From assembly GCF_900100665.1 (NCBI RefSeq), contig NZ_FNCS01000001.1:253001-317000 (forward strand): DNA of 64,000 nt, in the 5' to 3' direction. A model generated the notes under the pieces. That model made no database searches. It saw nothing but the letters and a program-made list of their open reading frames with translations, and was not told where the DNA came from. The position numbers and the translations under genes were made by a program. Shown piece by piece: positions 41,646-51,526 of the stretch. The DNA is from Pelagibacterium luteolum (GTDB lineage Bacteria; Pseudomonadota; Alphaproteobacteria; Rhizobiales; Devosiaceae). The number at the start of each line of letters is the position of its first letter. Within the stretch, counting starts at the first letter, position 1.

Positions 41646-42583
41646 ACTCGGACCTTCTTTGGCCGCTCGTATTTCCGGCGCATCAGCACAAAAACGCCCG
41701 GCAGGCTCGCCGTCAGCATCAGCAGCCCGAACAACAGGCTTGCGGCCAATCCCCCTCCGGTACTTGCGCCGGCCAATGGAAACAGCGCCGCCGCCGCCCC
41801 CTCACGATACCCCCATCCGGCAATCGTTGCCGGGATCAGCATCGCCGTCAAAATCAGCGGCACGAGCGTAAACACGGCCTCGATCGACAGCATGGTCCCC
41901 GTGGCCCGCGCCGCAAAAGCGAAGCTGAACAGATTACAGAGGACGATTGCGACCCCGATCGTCGCCTGCCGCAAGCGCACCGCTCTCGCCGTCAGTGCCT
42001 GCCCCATGGCCGCACCGAAGCGCTTGAGAAACCCCACGCGCTCCCCCCACAGCCAGAGCCCAACACCAACCGCCACAACAATAGCCCCGGCAACCGCCAG
42101 CGTCCGAGTCTGGCCAAGCGGCCATGCGATGCCGCCAGGCGTAAGGACCGAAATCCCAACCCCCAGCGCCAGGGCGCTCCACAGCATCATTTGTCCGGCC
42201 AGTCTTTCGATGACCACGGCCTGGGCCGACAGGCTTAGCCCGCCTTGCTCGCGGGCCCGCACGGCACGCGACGCATCGCCGACGACGCCGCCCGGCACCG
42301 TCTGGTTGATCAACTGCGCCAGATAATATTCCGCGATCGCCCAGCGCGCCGCCAATGGCGCACCCAGCGCATCGGAAACCCATGTCCAGCGCAACGCTGA
42401 GAGCACGGTCTGGAGATTGAGTGCTACGAAAGCAGCAACCACCCAACTCCATTCGACGCCCCGCAAACGCCCCAGCGCATCCTCTGCATCGGCAAGCGAC
42501 CAGATCAGCGCCAAAAGCACCAACGGCACGGCAACCCGCGCCATAACCGGCCAAGCGCGCCCCAAAGTGCTCGCACTAGCCAT
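41642..42583 (-). CDS. Flippase-like integral membrane protein (lysyl-PG synthase N-terminal-type, UPF0104)
   Basis: 313 residues from the ATG at 42583. Eight or so membrane spans, with the family's conserved segments LNLQTVLSALRW, YYLAQLINQTVPGGVVGDASRA and VIERLAGQ. Members are membrane-lipid or glycolipid flippase-like proteins. It overlaps the sulfatase gene by 8 bases and is the last gene of a three-gene run that starts with a CDP-alcohol phosphatidyltransferase, which points to synthesis and placement of a modified lipid. Confidence 0.85.
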   Translation of the reverse strand: MASASTLGRAWPVMARVAVPLVLLALIWSLADAEDALGRLRGVEWSWVVAAFVALNLQTVLSALRWTWVSDALGAPLAARWAIAEYYLAQLINQTVPGGVVGDASRAVRAREQGGLSLSAQAVVIERLAGQMMLWSALALGVGISVLTPGGIAWPLGQTRTLAVAGAIVVAVGVGLWLWGERVGFLKRFGAAMGQALTARAVRLRQATIGVAIVLCNLFSFAFAARATGTMLSIEAVFTLVPLILTAMLIPATIAGWGYREGAAAALFPLAGASTGGGLAASLLFGLLMLTASLPGVFVLMRRKYERPKKVRV

Positions 42584-44213
42584 CGGCGTCACCAGAACGT
42601 TGCGTCGTAAACGTATCGAGAAATCGGTCTCGGAACCCGGCCATCGGCCAGGACGACGCATCGGAGCCCGGCACGAGCCCCTCGCTCCAATCCCATGCCC
42701 CTATGGCATCCACAAGATCGATAGGCCCGATCACATGCATGGGCACGTCGCGCCCCTCGATACCAGCGACGAACGGGGTCGGCGGATGATCCCCGAGGAC
42801 AATCGTCAACCGCTCGCCGCTCTCTGGCGATCGTGCCACATAATCCAGAAGCGTCTCCAGCGAATAGTCAATCGCCAGCCGGTACTGATCACGGATCCGC
42901 TGCCGGTCCTGCCACACGACCGATGGCGGCTCGCCAGATGTCGCCATCGCATTGAAAATCGAGCCGTCGCCGACATCGTCCCAATCGACCATCTCGGGCA
43001 CCGGCACCCAGGGGGCGTGCGACGAGATCAAAGCGAGCTGGGCAAAATACGGCGTCTTGCGCTCGGAAAACAGCCTATCGAACGCGGCGAGCGTAAATTG
43101 GTCCGGCATGGTTACCCAGTTGAATGGAAGGCCCCCATACCCCAGATCTCTGGCCGGATAGACGCTCTGGAACCCCAAAAGCCGTGCTTCGGGCCAAGGC
43201 AGGGTGATGGCCGGCATCACCGCAGCGGTCTCGTACCCGGCTTTGGTTGCGTAGTCGAACAGCGTCATGCGGTCACTCGCCAGCATGGCCGAGTAGAGCG
43301 CCTGGTTCGACGTCGTCAGTCCCGATGCGAGCGTGCCGTGCGCCAGCCAGCTCTGCCCTCCGGCAATCGGCGAGGTCACCCAACCCGACCGCATGGAAAG
43401 TCCCGCGGCCTCCAGCTTTGCTGCACCCTCGGCCAGTGTCGGCTGATGCACGCCGGCATTGAACGGATCGTCAAAGCTGGCCCGCGAATAGCTCTCAACG
43501 AAGACGATCACCACATCGCGCCCTTCCAGCCGATCAAGCGGAGTGGCAAGTTGGGCATAAGGATCGTCCGCAGCGGCCGTGCGGAAGGCGGCCAATTGGG
43601 CAAACAGTCCCTGATAAGCCGTCACGCGCTCCAGGGCCACGCGCGCGGTAAAGGCGGTGCCCGAAGGATCGAGCGGCAAATCCCAGGCCCCACGCACATC
43701 GCCGATATCTGCAACGCTGACCGCCAGCCCCAGCGCGGCAATGCCCCCGGCCAATACTCGAACGACGCGTCCCGGCTCGACCCGCGACCAGACGCCCGTC
43801 GCCCACCACAAAGCCCCAGCCAGAACGAACGGCGCCAAAACGCCCGCAACCACGATCCCCGTGGTCAGCACCGCTCCGATCGAGCCCGCCAGAAGCCGGA
43901 TACCAGCTTCGATCAGATTGAGATCGACAAGCGGATTAAAGCTCCGCCCGAACGCGACGAACAGAGCATAATCGGCCACCTTGAGCAGCGACAGGACCAC
44001 CAGCACAGCAACGAGCAGTATCCGTACCATCCGCGTCACGAAATGCCCCGCCGGCAGTGCGATGAACAGCGGCAGGATGAACACGAGCTCGAGCGGAAAC
44101 AGCCGCAGGGCATCCCAGGTCATGGCCCGGGGATGGTTTGGTTGGATCAGGACGAGGTGGATAACAAGCGCCGCCGCAAGGAGCACTGGCAAACGCCTTG
44201 CAAGAGCTATCAT
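42576..44213 (-). CDS. Membrane-anchored sulfatase/phosphoglycerol-transferase-like protein
   Basis: 545 residues from the ATG at 44213, which overlaps the upstream stop as ATGA. Five N-terminal membrane spans (LLAAALVIHLVL, LVFILPLFIALPAG, ILLVAVLVVLSLLKVADYALFVAFG and two more) precede a periplasmic alkaline-phosphatase-superfamily domain with DVVIVFVESYSRASFDDP (metal-binding Asp/Glu), SPIAGGQSWLAHGTLASGL (nucleophile region) and VLGDHPPT (C-terminal metal-binding DH). That layout is like LtaS/OpgB-type phosphoglycerol transferases. Substrate unknown; a lipid headgroup transfer is likely given its neighbours. Confidence 0.85.
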   Translation of the reverse strand: MIALARRLPVLLAAALVIHLVLIQPNHPRAMTWDALRLFPLELVFILPLFIALPAGHFVTRMVRILLVAVLVVLSLLKVADYALFVAFGRSFNPLVDLNLIEAGIRLLAGSIGAVLTTGIVVAGVLAPFVLAGALWWATGVWSRVEPGRVVRVLAGGIAALGLAVSVADIGDVRGAWDLPLDPSGTAFTARVALERVTAYQGLFAQLAAFRTAAADDPYAQLATPLDRLEGRDVVIVFVESYSRASFDDPFNAGVHQPTLAEGAAKLEAAGLSMRSGWVTSPIAGGQSWLAHGTLASGLTTSNQALYSAMLASDRMTLFDYATKAGYETAAVMPAITLPWPEARLLGFQSVYPARDLGYGGLPFNWVTMPDQFTLAAFDRLFSERKTPYFAQLALISSHAPWVPVPEMVDWDDVGDGSIFNAMATSGEPPSVVWQDRQRIRDQYRLAIDYSLETLLDYVARSPESGERLTIVLGDHPPTPFVAGIEGRDVPMHVIGPIDLVDAIGAWDWSEGLVPGSDASSWPMAGFRDRFLDTFTTQRSGDADG

Positions 44214-45034
44214 GCGCGACGCCGCGCCAGCCAGACGATATCGACTGCGAACGACCACGCGACCAGCAGGCTCGCCAGTCCGGCCAGCACGAGCGAGACC
44301 GGCGCGACAACGATCGGCGCCAAAAGCGCGATTAGGACCCCGATCTGGATCACGCACACGGCCTTGCGCGAAAACCGCTCAGGCAGATCGGCCATCAGCC
44401 ATGGCCAGATGGCGCCGGCGGCAACAAAGAGATAGCGCGCCAGACCCAGGATCAAGACCCAAGCACCGGCTTTGTCGAGTTGGAACGCCAGCACAGCCAG
44501 CAACAGCGCGAAAAGCGAATCCACTTCCACATCGAACCGCGCTCCGAACCGGGAGGACAACCCCTGCCGTCGCGCAAAAAACCCGTCCACCCCATCGAGC
44601 GAAAGCGACACCACCGCGAGGCCCAGTACTCCCCAGGCGAGCCGCGCCTCGGCGAGAAGCCCCGGCATGGCAATGATCAGCACCAGCGGCGACACCATGG
44701 CCATCCGCAAAAGGCTGATCATATTGGCTAGACCCAGACGATCATGGGGATAGTGCCTGTCCATGCCAATCGCGGTCACGATGGCCCCTAAGAGGAATGT
44801 GCTCCCGGCCAGCCCGATCCACCCTGGCTGCGGTGCCAAGACCGCGCTCAGGGGAGCCACCACGGCCCCGAGCAGCGCGAGGGCAAACGCCATGAACCGC
44901 AGAGTCACGCCGCGGTTCGAACCGGCCATACCCTGCGCGACAACATGATCTGAAGGGTGCCCGACATCCGTATTGTGCATCAAATTACGAAATCCACCAT
45001 TCACGGAACTGTCAAGCAATTGTAACATTGTCAT
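44210..45034 (-). CDS. CDP-alcohol phosphatidyltransferase family protein
   Basis: 274-residue integral membrane protein carrying the full CDP-alcohol motif D-x2-DG-x2-AR-x8-G-x3-D-x3-D: DGVDGFFARRQG (D147, D150), then D168 and D172. Such enzymes join a CDP-linked alcohol or diacylglycerol with an alcohol to make a phospholipid. N-terminal extension of about 45 residues before the first span; the Met at 44980 is an alternative start. First gene of the trio, divergent from the cytochrome b561 gene with about 37 bases between starts. Confidence 0.88.
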   Translation of the reverse strand: MTMLQLLDSSVNGGFRNLMHNTDVGHPSDHVVAQGMAGSNRGVTLRFMAFALALLGAVVAPLSAVLAPQPGWIGLAGSTFLLGAIVTAIGMDRHYPHDRLGLANMISLLRMAMVSPLVLIIAMPGLLAEARLAWGVLGLAVVSLSLDGVDGFFARRQGLSSRFGARFDVEVDSLFALLLAVLAFQLDKAGAWVLILGLARYLFVAAGAIWPWLMADLPERFSRKAVCVIQIGVLIALLAPIVVAPVSLVLAGLASLLVAWSFAVDIVWLARRRA

Positions 45035-45071
45035 CGCCGACCCAGACTGCGCCAGCGATATCCTCTTAGGG

Positions 45072-45638
45072 ATGAACGAAAAAATGGCTACAACAGATCA
45101 CCCCCGCCCCTATCGCCCGTTTGCAATCGCGCTGCATTGGATCGTAGCCCTGCTCGTGATTTCAACCATCCCGGTCGGCGTCATGATGCTTCAGGAAGAC
45201 CTGCCGCGCAGCACCCAGGATGCGCTGTTCATCTACCACAAAAATCTCGGGGTGATCATCTTCCTGCTGGTCGTGATCCGCATCGCCTATCGGGTCTTCA
45301 ATCCGCCCCCACCGCTCCCCGCTTCGGTGCCGACCTTCCAGCGGACGATCGCCACAGGCACCCACATCGCCATGTATGTCCTGCTGCTCGTCATGACGAT
45401 TTCGGGCTATGTGTATGTCACCGCCGGCGACTACCCGCTCGAGCTTTTCGATGCCATAGGCATCCCCCATCTGGTCGCCCCTAACGAGGATCTGGCTGAC
45501 ACTGCGCAGGCCATCCACGTCACCGCGCGGTTTCCGCTTGTCCTTTTGATCGTCGTCCATATCGGCGCGGCGCTCTATCACGCCCTGCTCCGGCGCGACG
45601 GCGTCTTCACCCGCATGGCCCCAATGCTACGTCGCTAA
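45072..45638 (+). CDS. Cytochrome b561
   Basis: 188-residue four-span membrane cytochrome b of the CybB type. The N-terminal ALHWIVALLVISTIPVG, YHKNLGVIIFLLVVIRIAYR, HIAMYVLLLVMTISGYV and a C-terminal HVTARFPLVLLIVVHIGAALYH carry the four spans with the His pairs that bind heme. Start at 45072 or 45084. Its 3' end overlaps the convergent hydrolase gene by 4 bases. Proposed role in superoxide or quinone electron transfer. Confidence 0.88.
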   Translation: MNEKMATTDHPRPYRPFAIALHWIVALLVISTIPVGVMMLQEDLPRSTQDALFIYHKNLGVIIFLLVVIRIAYRVFNPPPPLPASVPTFQRTIATGTHIAMYVLLLVMTISGYVYVTAGDYPLELFDAIGIPHLVAPNEDLADTAQAIHVTARFPLVLLIVVHIGAALYHALLRRDGVFTRMAPMLRR

Positions 45639-46378
45639 TCCAGCGTTACCCGCCCCCACAGGGGCCGGTGATCCGACCCGACCCGGATCGCCGTCCCGTC
45701 GAGCACACGCGTTTGCACGACCGCCCCGGGAACATCGCTCATGATCCGGTCCAGCGGCAGGAAGGGCCGCTCCATCGGGAATGTCGGCTTTTTCGGACCC
45801 TCGAACCGTCGCCCCACGATCGTCTTGCGCAGCGAGGGCGCGCGCCAATAGCGCCAGTCGTTGATGTCCCCCATGAGCACGGTCGGCATCTGCGGCCGTC
45901 GGAGAATGAATTGGCCCAGCGTGCGCATCTGCGCCATCCGGATCAGATCGAGCCGGGAAAAATGGCCAGTTACGATCCGCACGTCGCGCCCCTGCCAGAT
46001 CGTTTCCATTGCGACCGCACCCCGATGCCAATGGCCCGGCAGGTCGATGACATGGGTCGCAGTAATGGTGAAGTCGGGATGTAGGAATAGAACCGACCCA
46101 AAAAACCCGCTTGAAGCCGGATCCCTGCGCAAACTCTCCTGCGCCTGCGCATAGTCGAGTCCCACCGCCGCCCCGATCCGTCCGATATCGAGATAACCGG
46201 CCTGTGGCAGCGTTTCCAGGTCCGCCTCCTGCAGTGCCAGCACATGGGGCCGGAGCGGGGCGATCTCGGTCTCGATGGCGAAATGGACGCGTTCGGGCAG
46301 AAACTGCCCGTCATTGCCCCGTCCACGGTGTACATTCCAAGTGACACAGTCGATTGCGGCGGGACTTGCGCCCCTCAA
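45635..46378 (-). CDS. Endonuclease/exonuclease/phosphatase (EEP) family protein
   Basis: 247-residue single-domain EEP protein. Catalytic motifs are visible: TWNVHRG near the N-terminus, LALQEAD (metal Glu), VTGHFSRL, VLMGDINDW (metal-binding GD-x-N) and the terminal GSDHRPLWG (catalytic DH). The family acts on phosphodiesters of DNA, lipids or inositol phosphates. Co-transcribed with the upstream AraC gene (4-base overlap). Substrate cannot be told. Confidence 0.85.
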   Translation of the reverse strand: MRGASPAAIDCVTWNVHRGRGNDGQFLPERVHFAIETEIAPLRPHVLALQEADLETLPQAGYLDIGRIGAAVGLDYAQAQESLRRDPASSGFFGSVLFLHPDFTITATHVIDLPGHWHRGAVAMETIWQGRDVRIVTGHFSRLDLIRMAQMRTLGQFILRRPQMPTVLMGDINDWRYWRAPSLRKTIVGRRFEGPKKPTFPMERPFLPLDRIMSDVPGAVVQTRVLDGTAIRVGSDHRPLWGRVTLD

Positions 46379-47262
46379 GCCGTCCGCTCCCGCGCCGAGC
46401 GGCGATAGTCTGTCGGGCTCATCCCCGCCAGCTTGCGAAAACTCGTATTGAACGCTGAAAGCGATCCGAACCCGGAATCCATGGCCACCTGCAAGACATT
46501 GACGTCGTCACGCATCAGCATGGCCTGCGCGTAGGACAACCGCAACAGGCTCACATATTCGTTGAGCGTCATTCCTGTCGATTTCTTGAACATGCTCATC
46601 GCGTATTTGGGATGGATATCGACACAGGACGCAATGGCGCTCGAATCGATGTCGTGACGGAAGTTATCGGCGATATAGGCGCAGATCTCGCCGATATTGT
46701 GAAAGCTCTGCCTGTCGGGCGCTTCGAGCGGCGCCGTATCGGTCGTTGCCGCATCGACGAGCCGGTAGCTGTCGAACTGGATGCGCTCGATCCGCAAAAG
46801 CAGTTCATCGATCGCATGATTGACCCGCACCCCGTCGTCTGAGCGTAGGTAGTCCGACCAGCGCGCAAAGGACTGATCGTCCCCGGCATCGCGCTTCCCG
46901 GCCAGAAGCGTTGCGCCGCGCATCAGCTTTTGCTGGATATCGACCGGCAGCCGCAGCCTGAAGAAATGCACCAGCGGCAGATGGATCGCGATGAACATCG
47001 CATCATCTCCCGTATCGACCACTTGATGGGGCAGACCGCCCCAGAAGAGGCAAACGTCTCCCGCCTCGAGATGCACTGTGTGACCTTGCATCTGATAATC
47101 GACCGAGCCAGAGAAAACATAGTTGATCTCGACCTGCGCATGCCAGTGCGCCGTCGACATGATGCCGGGCTGCTCGTGGCTGATCACAAGTTGGTTGGGT
47201 ACGCTCTCGACTGTACTCTTGAGCGGGTTCCAGTAGCGTTTTTGACCGATCTTACTTTCCAA
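46375..47262 (-). CDS. AraC-family regulator of the alpha-galactoside operon
   Basis: 295 residues. The N-terminal cupin sensor domain (HWHAQVEINYVFSGSVDYQ, GDVCLFWGGLPHQV) resembles MelR/RhaS-like sugar sensors; the C-terminal two-HTH AraC domain (about 190-290) ends with GFGSLSAFNTSFRKLAGMSPTDYR. It is divergent from the sugar operon beginning at 47357 with a 94-bp gap and almost certainly controls it. Start at 47262. Downstream overlaps the EEP hydrolase gene. Confidence 0.9.
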   Translation of the reverse strand: MESKIGQKRYWNPLKSTVESVPNQLVISHEQPGIMSTAHWHAQVEINYVFSGSVDYQMQGHTVHLEAGDVCLFWGGLPHQVVDTGDDAMFIAIHLPLVHFFRLRLPVDIQQKLMRGATLLAGKRDAGDDQSFARWSDYLRSDDGVRVNHAIDELLLRIERIQFDSYRLVDAATTDTAPLEAPDRQSFHNIGEICAYIADNFRHDIDSSAIASCVDIHPKYAMSMFKKSTGMTLNEYVSLLRLSYAQAMLMRDDVNVLQVAMDSGFGSLSAFNTSFRKLAGMSPTDYRRSARERTA

Positions 47263-47356
47263 CGACTCCCTCTTCCCTTTTCGTGAGACGCCGGCTCTGA
47301 ACGGGCTAGTCTAGGATCAGCCCGGCAATCGGGCAACACAAATGGGAGGAATATCA

Positions 47357-48631
47357 ATGCGTCCAACACTGGGATGCGCATCGCTTGCGCTTGTCCTCGG
47401 CATGACGGGAGGTGCTCTCGCGCAATCTGGCGAGATCACGATCTGGAGCTGGGACGTTGCCGCTTCGTCTCTGCAATCGACAATCGAGGGCTTCAACGCC
47501 CAATATCCCGATGTGACCGTCACCGTCGAAGACCTTGGCAACCAGCAGGTCTTCGACCGCACCCTGGCCGGCTGCGCCGCCGGCGGCTCAGGCCTGCCCG
47601 ACATCATATCGATCGAGAACGGGGAAGCAGAAATCTTCTGGAACCAGTTCCCCGACTGTTTCGCCAATCTCCGCGACCTGGGCTACACAGAGGAAATGGC
47701 CTCCGGCTTCCCGGACTTCAAACGCACCGAACTCGAAGTCGGCGATGTCGCCTACGGCATGCCCTGGGACTCCGGTCCGGTCGCCATGTTCTACCGCCGC
47801 GACTTTTATGAAAACGCCGGCGTCGATCCGGAATCCATAACCACGTGGGGCGACTTCATCGAAGCCGGGCAAGCCATCGCCGAAGCCAATCCGGGCGTCG
47901 TAATGGGCCAGGCCGATTTCAACGGTGATACCGAATGGTTCCGCATGCTCGCCAACGAGCAGGGCTGCGGCTACTTTACCGGCGAGGGCGATGCCATCGC
48001 CGTCAACCAGCCCGGTTGCGTCGCAGCACTCGAAGCGGTCAAGGAGATGGCAGACGCCGGCATCCTCGTCGCCGGCAACTGGGATGAACGCATCCAGGCG
48101 ATCCGCGCCGAAACCGTCGCCAGCCAACTCTTTGGCGGCTGGTACGAAGGCACCATTCGCTCAAACGCCCCCGAACAGGAGGGCCTTTGGGGTGTTTACG
48201 AAATGCCGTCGGTGACCGAAGACGGCCCGCGTGCCGCTAACCTCGGTGGCTCCGCCCTTTCGATCACCAACACTTCCGATAACAAGGAAGCCGCCTGGGC
48301 CTATGTGAACTACACATTGGGCACCAACGAGGGCCAGGTGACGATGCTGCGCGTGTTCGGCCTCGTCCCGTCCCTGCTCTCGGCGCTCGACGACCCTTAC
48401 GTCGAGGAAGGCCAGCCCTTCTGGGGTGACCAGGCCATCTGGGTCGATATCCTGGGCACGCTCGACCGCGTCGTCCCCAGCCGCGGCACGCCCTTCTTCG
48501 GCGATGCCCAGGCCATCATCCAGGCTACCCAGACCCAGTATATCAATGGTGGATTCGAAAGTGCCCAAGCCGCGCTCGACGACGCTGCCAGCCAGATCGC
48601 ACTGGTCACCGGCCTGCCGATCGCCGAATAA
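47357..48631 (+). CDS. Sugar ABC transporter substrate-binding protein
   Basis: 424 residues; start at ATG 47357 because GGGAGGAA lies 8-12 bases upstream and itself overlaps the first in-frame ATG at 47342. Sec signal peptide ending GALAQ. Family-1 binding protein with ITIWSWDVAA at the mature N-terminus and a ligand cleft around YGMPWDSGPVAMFYRRD. Four cysteines. The operon context (AraC regulator, GH4 MelA) suggests alpha-galactosides such as melibiose or raffinose as ligand. Confidence 0.92.
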   Translation: MRPTLGCASLALVLGMTGGALAQSGEITIWSWDVAASSLQSTIEGFNAQYPDVTVTVEDLGNQQVFDRTLAGCAAGGSGLPDIISIENGEAEIFWNQFPDCFANLRDLGYTEEMASGFPDFKRTELEVGDVAYGMPWDSGPVAMFYRRDFYENAGVDPESITTWGDFIEAGQAIAEANPGVVMGQADFNGDTEWFRMLANEQGCGYFTGEGDAIAVNQPGCVAALEAVKEMADAGILVAGNWDERIQAIRAETVASQLFGGWYEGTIRSNAPEQEGLWGVYEMPSVTEDGPRAANLGGSALSITNTSDNKEAAWAYVNYTLGTNEGQVTMLRVFGLVPSLLSALDDPYVEEGQPFWGDQAIWVDILGTLDRVVPSRGTPFFGDAQAIIQATQTQYINGGFESAQAALDDAASQIALVTGLPIAE

Positions 48632-48654
48632 TCCCTCTCCCAAGAGGCGCAATC

Positions 48655-48684
48655 TGGAGCGCGGACCGTCTGGCCCGCGCTCCA
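48655..48684 (+). terminator. Intercistronic hairpin after the binding-protein gene
   Basis: A 10-bp perfect stem, TGGAGCGCGG (48655-48664) and CCGCGCTCCA (48675-48684), with a 10-nt loop. It is followed by AACAAAGGAGG, not a T run, so it is a stabilising or attenuating hairpin rather than a full terminator. The same arrangement occurs after the other binding-protein gene at 39835. Confidence 0.65.
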
Positions 48685-48703
48685 ACAAAGGAGGAGCAAG
48701 GCC

Positions 48704-49564
48704 ATGCGCGCAACGACGCGAACGGCGTACGGATTTCTGACGCCCTATCTGTTGATCTTCGCCGCCTTCTGGGTCTGGCCGATCATCTATTCGTTCTATC
48801 TCTCATTCCTCTCGACCCGCGTTCAACCCTGGACCTTCAACCCAACCTTCAATTGGGGGCGGTTGATAATCGACCCGGCGTTCTTTAACGCCTTCAAGAA
48901 CACGATGATCATCCTGGTCATCCAGGTGCCCGTGATGATCGCGCTGGCGACGCTCCTCGCCGTCTTGCTGAACTCTCATCTCCTGAAGGCTCGCGGCATC
49001 ATGCGCTTTGCCTTCTTCGCCCCGGTCGTTGTCGGCGAAGTCGCCTATGCCGCCGTGTTCCGCCTGATGTTCCAGGCCGATTTCGGCGTCATCAACAAAC
49101 TGCTCGCCCTTGTCGGCGTCGCGCCGATTTCCTGGAGTTCGAACCCGACAGCCGCCATGGCGCTGATCATTACGGCCGTCACCTGGCGTTGGGTGGGTTA
49201 CAACGCCATCATCATACTCTCGGGCCTGCAATCGATCCCCGAGGACGTCTATGAGGCCGCGACGCTCGACAAGGTCTCAAAGACCAGGCAGTTCTTTTTC
49301 ATCACCCTGCCGCTGCTGCGCCCCATCATCCTGGTCTGCGTGGTCCTCTCTGTCATCGGCACCATGCAGCTCTTTGCCGAACCGTTCCTGATCACCAATC
49401 GCGGCGGTCCGGGCGGCGCGACCGAAACCCTTGGGCTGTTCCTTTACCGCCAGGGCTTCACAGTCCTCAATTTCGGCTACGCCTCCGCCGTCGCCTACAC
49501 CATCGCGGCGATCGCCATCGTCATCTCCGTGATCAACTTCTGGCTCGGGAGGGATCCCAAATGA
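48704..49564 (+). CDS. Sugar ABC transporter permease (LacF/MalF-like)
   Basis: 286 residues, start at ATG 48704 with a strong AAAGGAGG ribosome binding site. Six spans and the EAA loop YEAATLDKVSKTRQFFFITLP (about 185-205). Stop overlaps the next start as ATGA. Operon partner of the binding protein and the ATPase. Confidence 0.94.
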   Translation: MRATTRTAYGFLTPYLLIFAAFWVWPIIYSFYLSFLSTRVQPWTFNPTFNWGRLIIDPAFFNAFKNTMIILVIQVPVMIALATLLAVLLNSHLLKARGIMRFAFFAPVVVGEVAYAAVFRLMFQADFGVINKLLALVGVAPISWSSNPTAAMALIITAVTWRWVGYNAIIILSGLQSIPEDVYEAATLDKVSKTRQFFFITLPLLRPIILVCVVLSVIGTMQLFAEPFLITNRGGPGGATETLGLFLYRQGFTVLNFGYASAVAYTIAAIAIVISVINFWLGRDPK

Positions 49565-50397
49565 GATCGAAATCCCAGACCACACTTCTGCGCACCGTCG
49601 GCCTGCACGCCGTCTTGGTGCCGCTGGCACTCATTTGGCTGTTTCCCATCTGGATGATGATCGTTTTTTCCACCCAGCCGGAAAACGCGATCTTCTCCTC
49701 GAACCTCGTCCTCCTGCCGTCCGACCAGTTCGCCAACAATTTCGCACTCCTCCAAGCCGACACCGGTTTTTTGCGCACCGTCTTCGTCTCGATCGTCGTC
49801 GCGACGGTCTATACCGTCGTCTCGGTCTTTTTGACCTCCATGGCCGGCTGGGCGCTGGCGCGTTACAATTTCGCTGGTAAGGGCGTCGTCCTCGCCATCA
49901 TCCTCGGCACCCTGACGCTGCCCTATTTCGTCGTCGTTATCCCCCAGTTCATCATGGTCGCCCGCGATTTCGGGCTGGGCAACACGTGGTTCGCGCTGAT
50001 CGTGCCGCCGCTGTTCAATTCTCTCGGCGTCCTCTTCATGCGCCAATCGTTCTCCATGATGCCGGGCGAACTCTTCGACGCCGCCCGCGTCGAGGGGGTC
50101 AAAGAATGGCAGATCTTTTTGCGCGTCGCCCTGCCCATGGCCCGCCCGACCATTGCAGCGCTGTGCATCATTCTATTTCTGGCGAGCTGGAACAATTATC
50201 TCTGGCCACTGCTGATCAACAATCGCCCCGACATGATGACCGCGCCCGTGGCGCTGGGCTCGCTTATCGGTCTCACCCGCGTCTCATGGGGCGGCATCAT
50301 GACCGGGGCCGTCGTCCTCACGCTCCCCATGCTCTTCGCCTTCGTCGTGCTTCAACGCCATTTCGTCGCCGGCATCGCCGCCGGCGCCATCAAATAG
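49561..50397 (+). CDS. Sugar ABC transporter permease (LacG/MalG-like)
   Basis: 278 residues, six spans ([19 protein letters not shown] first) and the EAA loop [21 protein letters not shown] (about 173-193). Followed after 10 bases by the ATPase gene. Confidence 0.94.
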   Translation: MRSKSQTTLLRTVGLHAVLVPLALIWLFPIWMMIVFSTQPENAIFSSNLVLLPSDQFANNFALLQADTGFLRTVFVSIVVATVYTVVSVFLTSMAGWALARYNFAGKGVVLAIILGTLTLPYFVVVIPQFIMVARDFGLGNTWFALIVPPLFNSLGVLFMRQSFSMMPGELFDAARVEGVKEWQIFLRVALPMARPTIAALCIILFLASWNNYLWPLLINNRPDMMTAPVALGSLIGLTRVSWGGIMTGAVVLTLPMLFAFVVLQRHFVAGIAAGAIK

Positions 50398-50407
50398 GAG
50401 CGCTTCC

Positions 50408-51493
50408 ATGTCCGGCGTGACCCTTTCAAATGTCCAGAAGCGCTTCGGCGCGGTCGAAGTCATCCATGGCGTTGATCTAACGGTTGACGATGGCGAATTC
50501 GTCGTCTTCGTCGGCCCATCGGGGTGCGGGAAATCCACCCTCCTGCGCATGATCGCGGGCCTCGAGGACATTTCGGGCGGCGAAATTTCCATCGGCGGCA
50601 CGACGGTCAACGACGTCGAGCCCGCCGACCGCGGCATCGCCATGGTGTTCCAGTCCTACGCGCTCTACCCCCACATGACGGTCGAACAGAACCTCTCGTT
50701 CGGCCTACGCATGAACGGCAAGCCCCGAGATGATATTGCCCGCCGCGTGACCAAAGCCGCTTCGATCCTCCAGATCGAACCCCTGCTTGCCCGCCGCCCC
50801 AAACAGCTTTCGGGGGGCCAGCGCCAGCGCGTCGCTATCGGTCGCGCCATCGTGCGCGAGCCGGACGTCTTCCTATTCGATGAACCCCTGTCCAATCTCG
50901 ACGCAGAACTGCGCGTCCAGATGCGCGTCGAGATCGCCAGGCTGCACAAGGAACTGGGCACGACGATGATCTATGTCACCCACGACCAGACCGAGGCCAT
51001 GACGCTCGCCGATAAGATCGTGGTCCTGCGCGATGGCCGCGTTGAACAGGTCGGCGCCCCGCTCGATCTCTACGACGACCCCGCCAACCGCTTCGTCGCC
51101 GGATTTGTCGGCTCCCCGCGCATGAATTTCATGGCCGCCAAAGTTGTCGATACCACCCCGGGGTCCGTCACCATCGAAACCGACAACCACGGCAGCGCCC
51201 GCCTCACACTACCCGTCAGACAGGCGTTCCAGACTGGCGACGCCGTCACCCTCGGGATCCGCCCCGAACATTTCGGAGGCCCCGATGGTGATGGCACCCG
51301 CTTGACCGTCAACGTCGATGTGGCCGAACATCTCGGCGCGACAAGTTTCGTCTATGCCAATATGGCAACCGGCGAGCAATTGATCATCGAGCGCGAGCAG
51401 TCGCGATCGGAAATGGGCAAGACCGAGCTCACAATTACCATTCCTCCGGCCCGCGCTTATCTCTTCGATAGCGCCGGCGACCGGATCCGCTAA
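50408..51493 (+). CDS. Sugar ABC transporter ATP-binding protein (UgpC/MsmK type)
   Basis: 361 residues. Walker [10 protein letters not shown] (about 37-45), Q-loop [10 protein letters not shown], signature LSGGQRQRV, Walker [13 protein letters not shown], switch His in YVTHDQTEA, and the C-terminal regulatory TOBE domain (from about 240) typical of carbohydrate importers. Energises the permeases at 48704 and 49561 and might also power the ATPase-less importer at 38505-41645. Confidence 0.95.
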   Translation: MSGVTLSNVQKRFGAVEVIHGVDLTVDDGEFVVFVGPSGCGKSTLLRMIAGLEDISGGEISIGGTTVNDVEPADRGIAMVFQSYALYPHMTVEQNLSFGLRMNGKPRDDIARRVTKAASILQIEPLLARRPKQLSGGQRQRVAIGRAIVREPDVFLFDEPLSNLDAELRVQMRVEIARLHKELGTTMIYVTHDQTEAMTLADKIVVLRDGRVEQVGAPLDLYDDPANRFVAGFVGSPRMNFMAAKVVDTTPGSVTIETDNHGSARLTLPVRQAFQTGDAVTLGIRPEHFGGPDGDGTRLTVNVDVAEHLGATSFVYANMATGEQLIIEREQSRSEMGKTELTITIPPARAYLFDSAGDRIR

Positions 51494-51526
51494 CAACGCT
51501 GTCACCGCAGAAAGAGACCAATATCC

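Noticed and set aside
42417-44435. A 672-residue plus-strand frame
   Set aside because: Antisense to the sulfatase and flippase-like genes, Arg/Pro/Gln-rich and without motifs. The minus-strand genes have clear domains.
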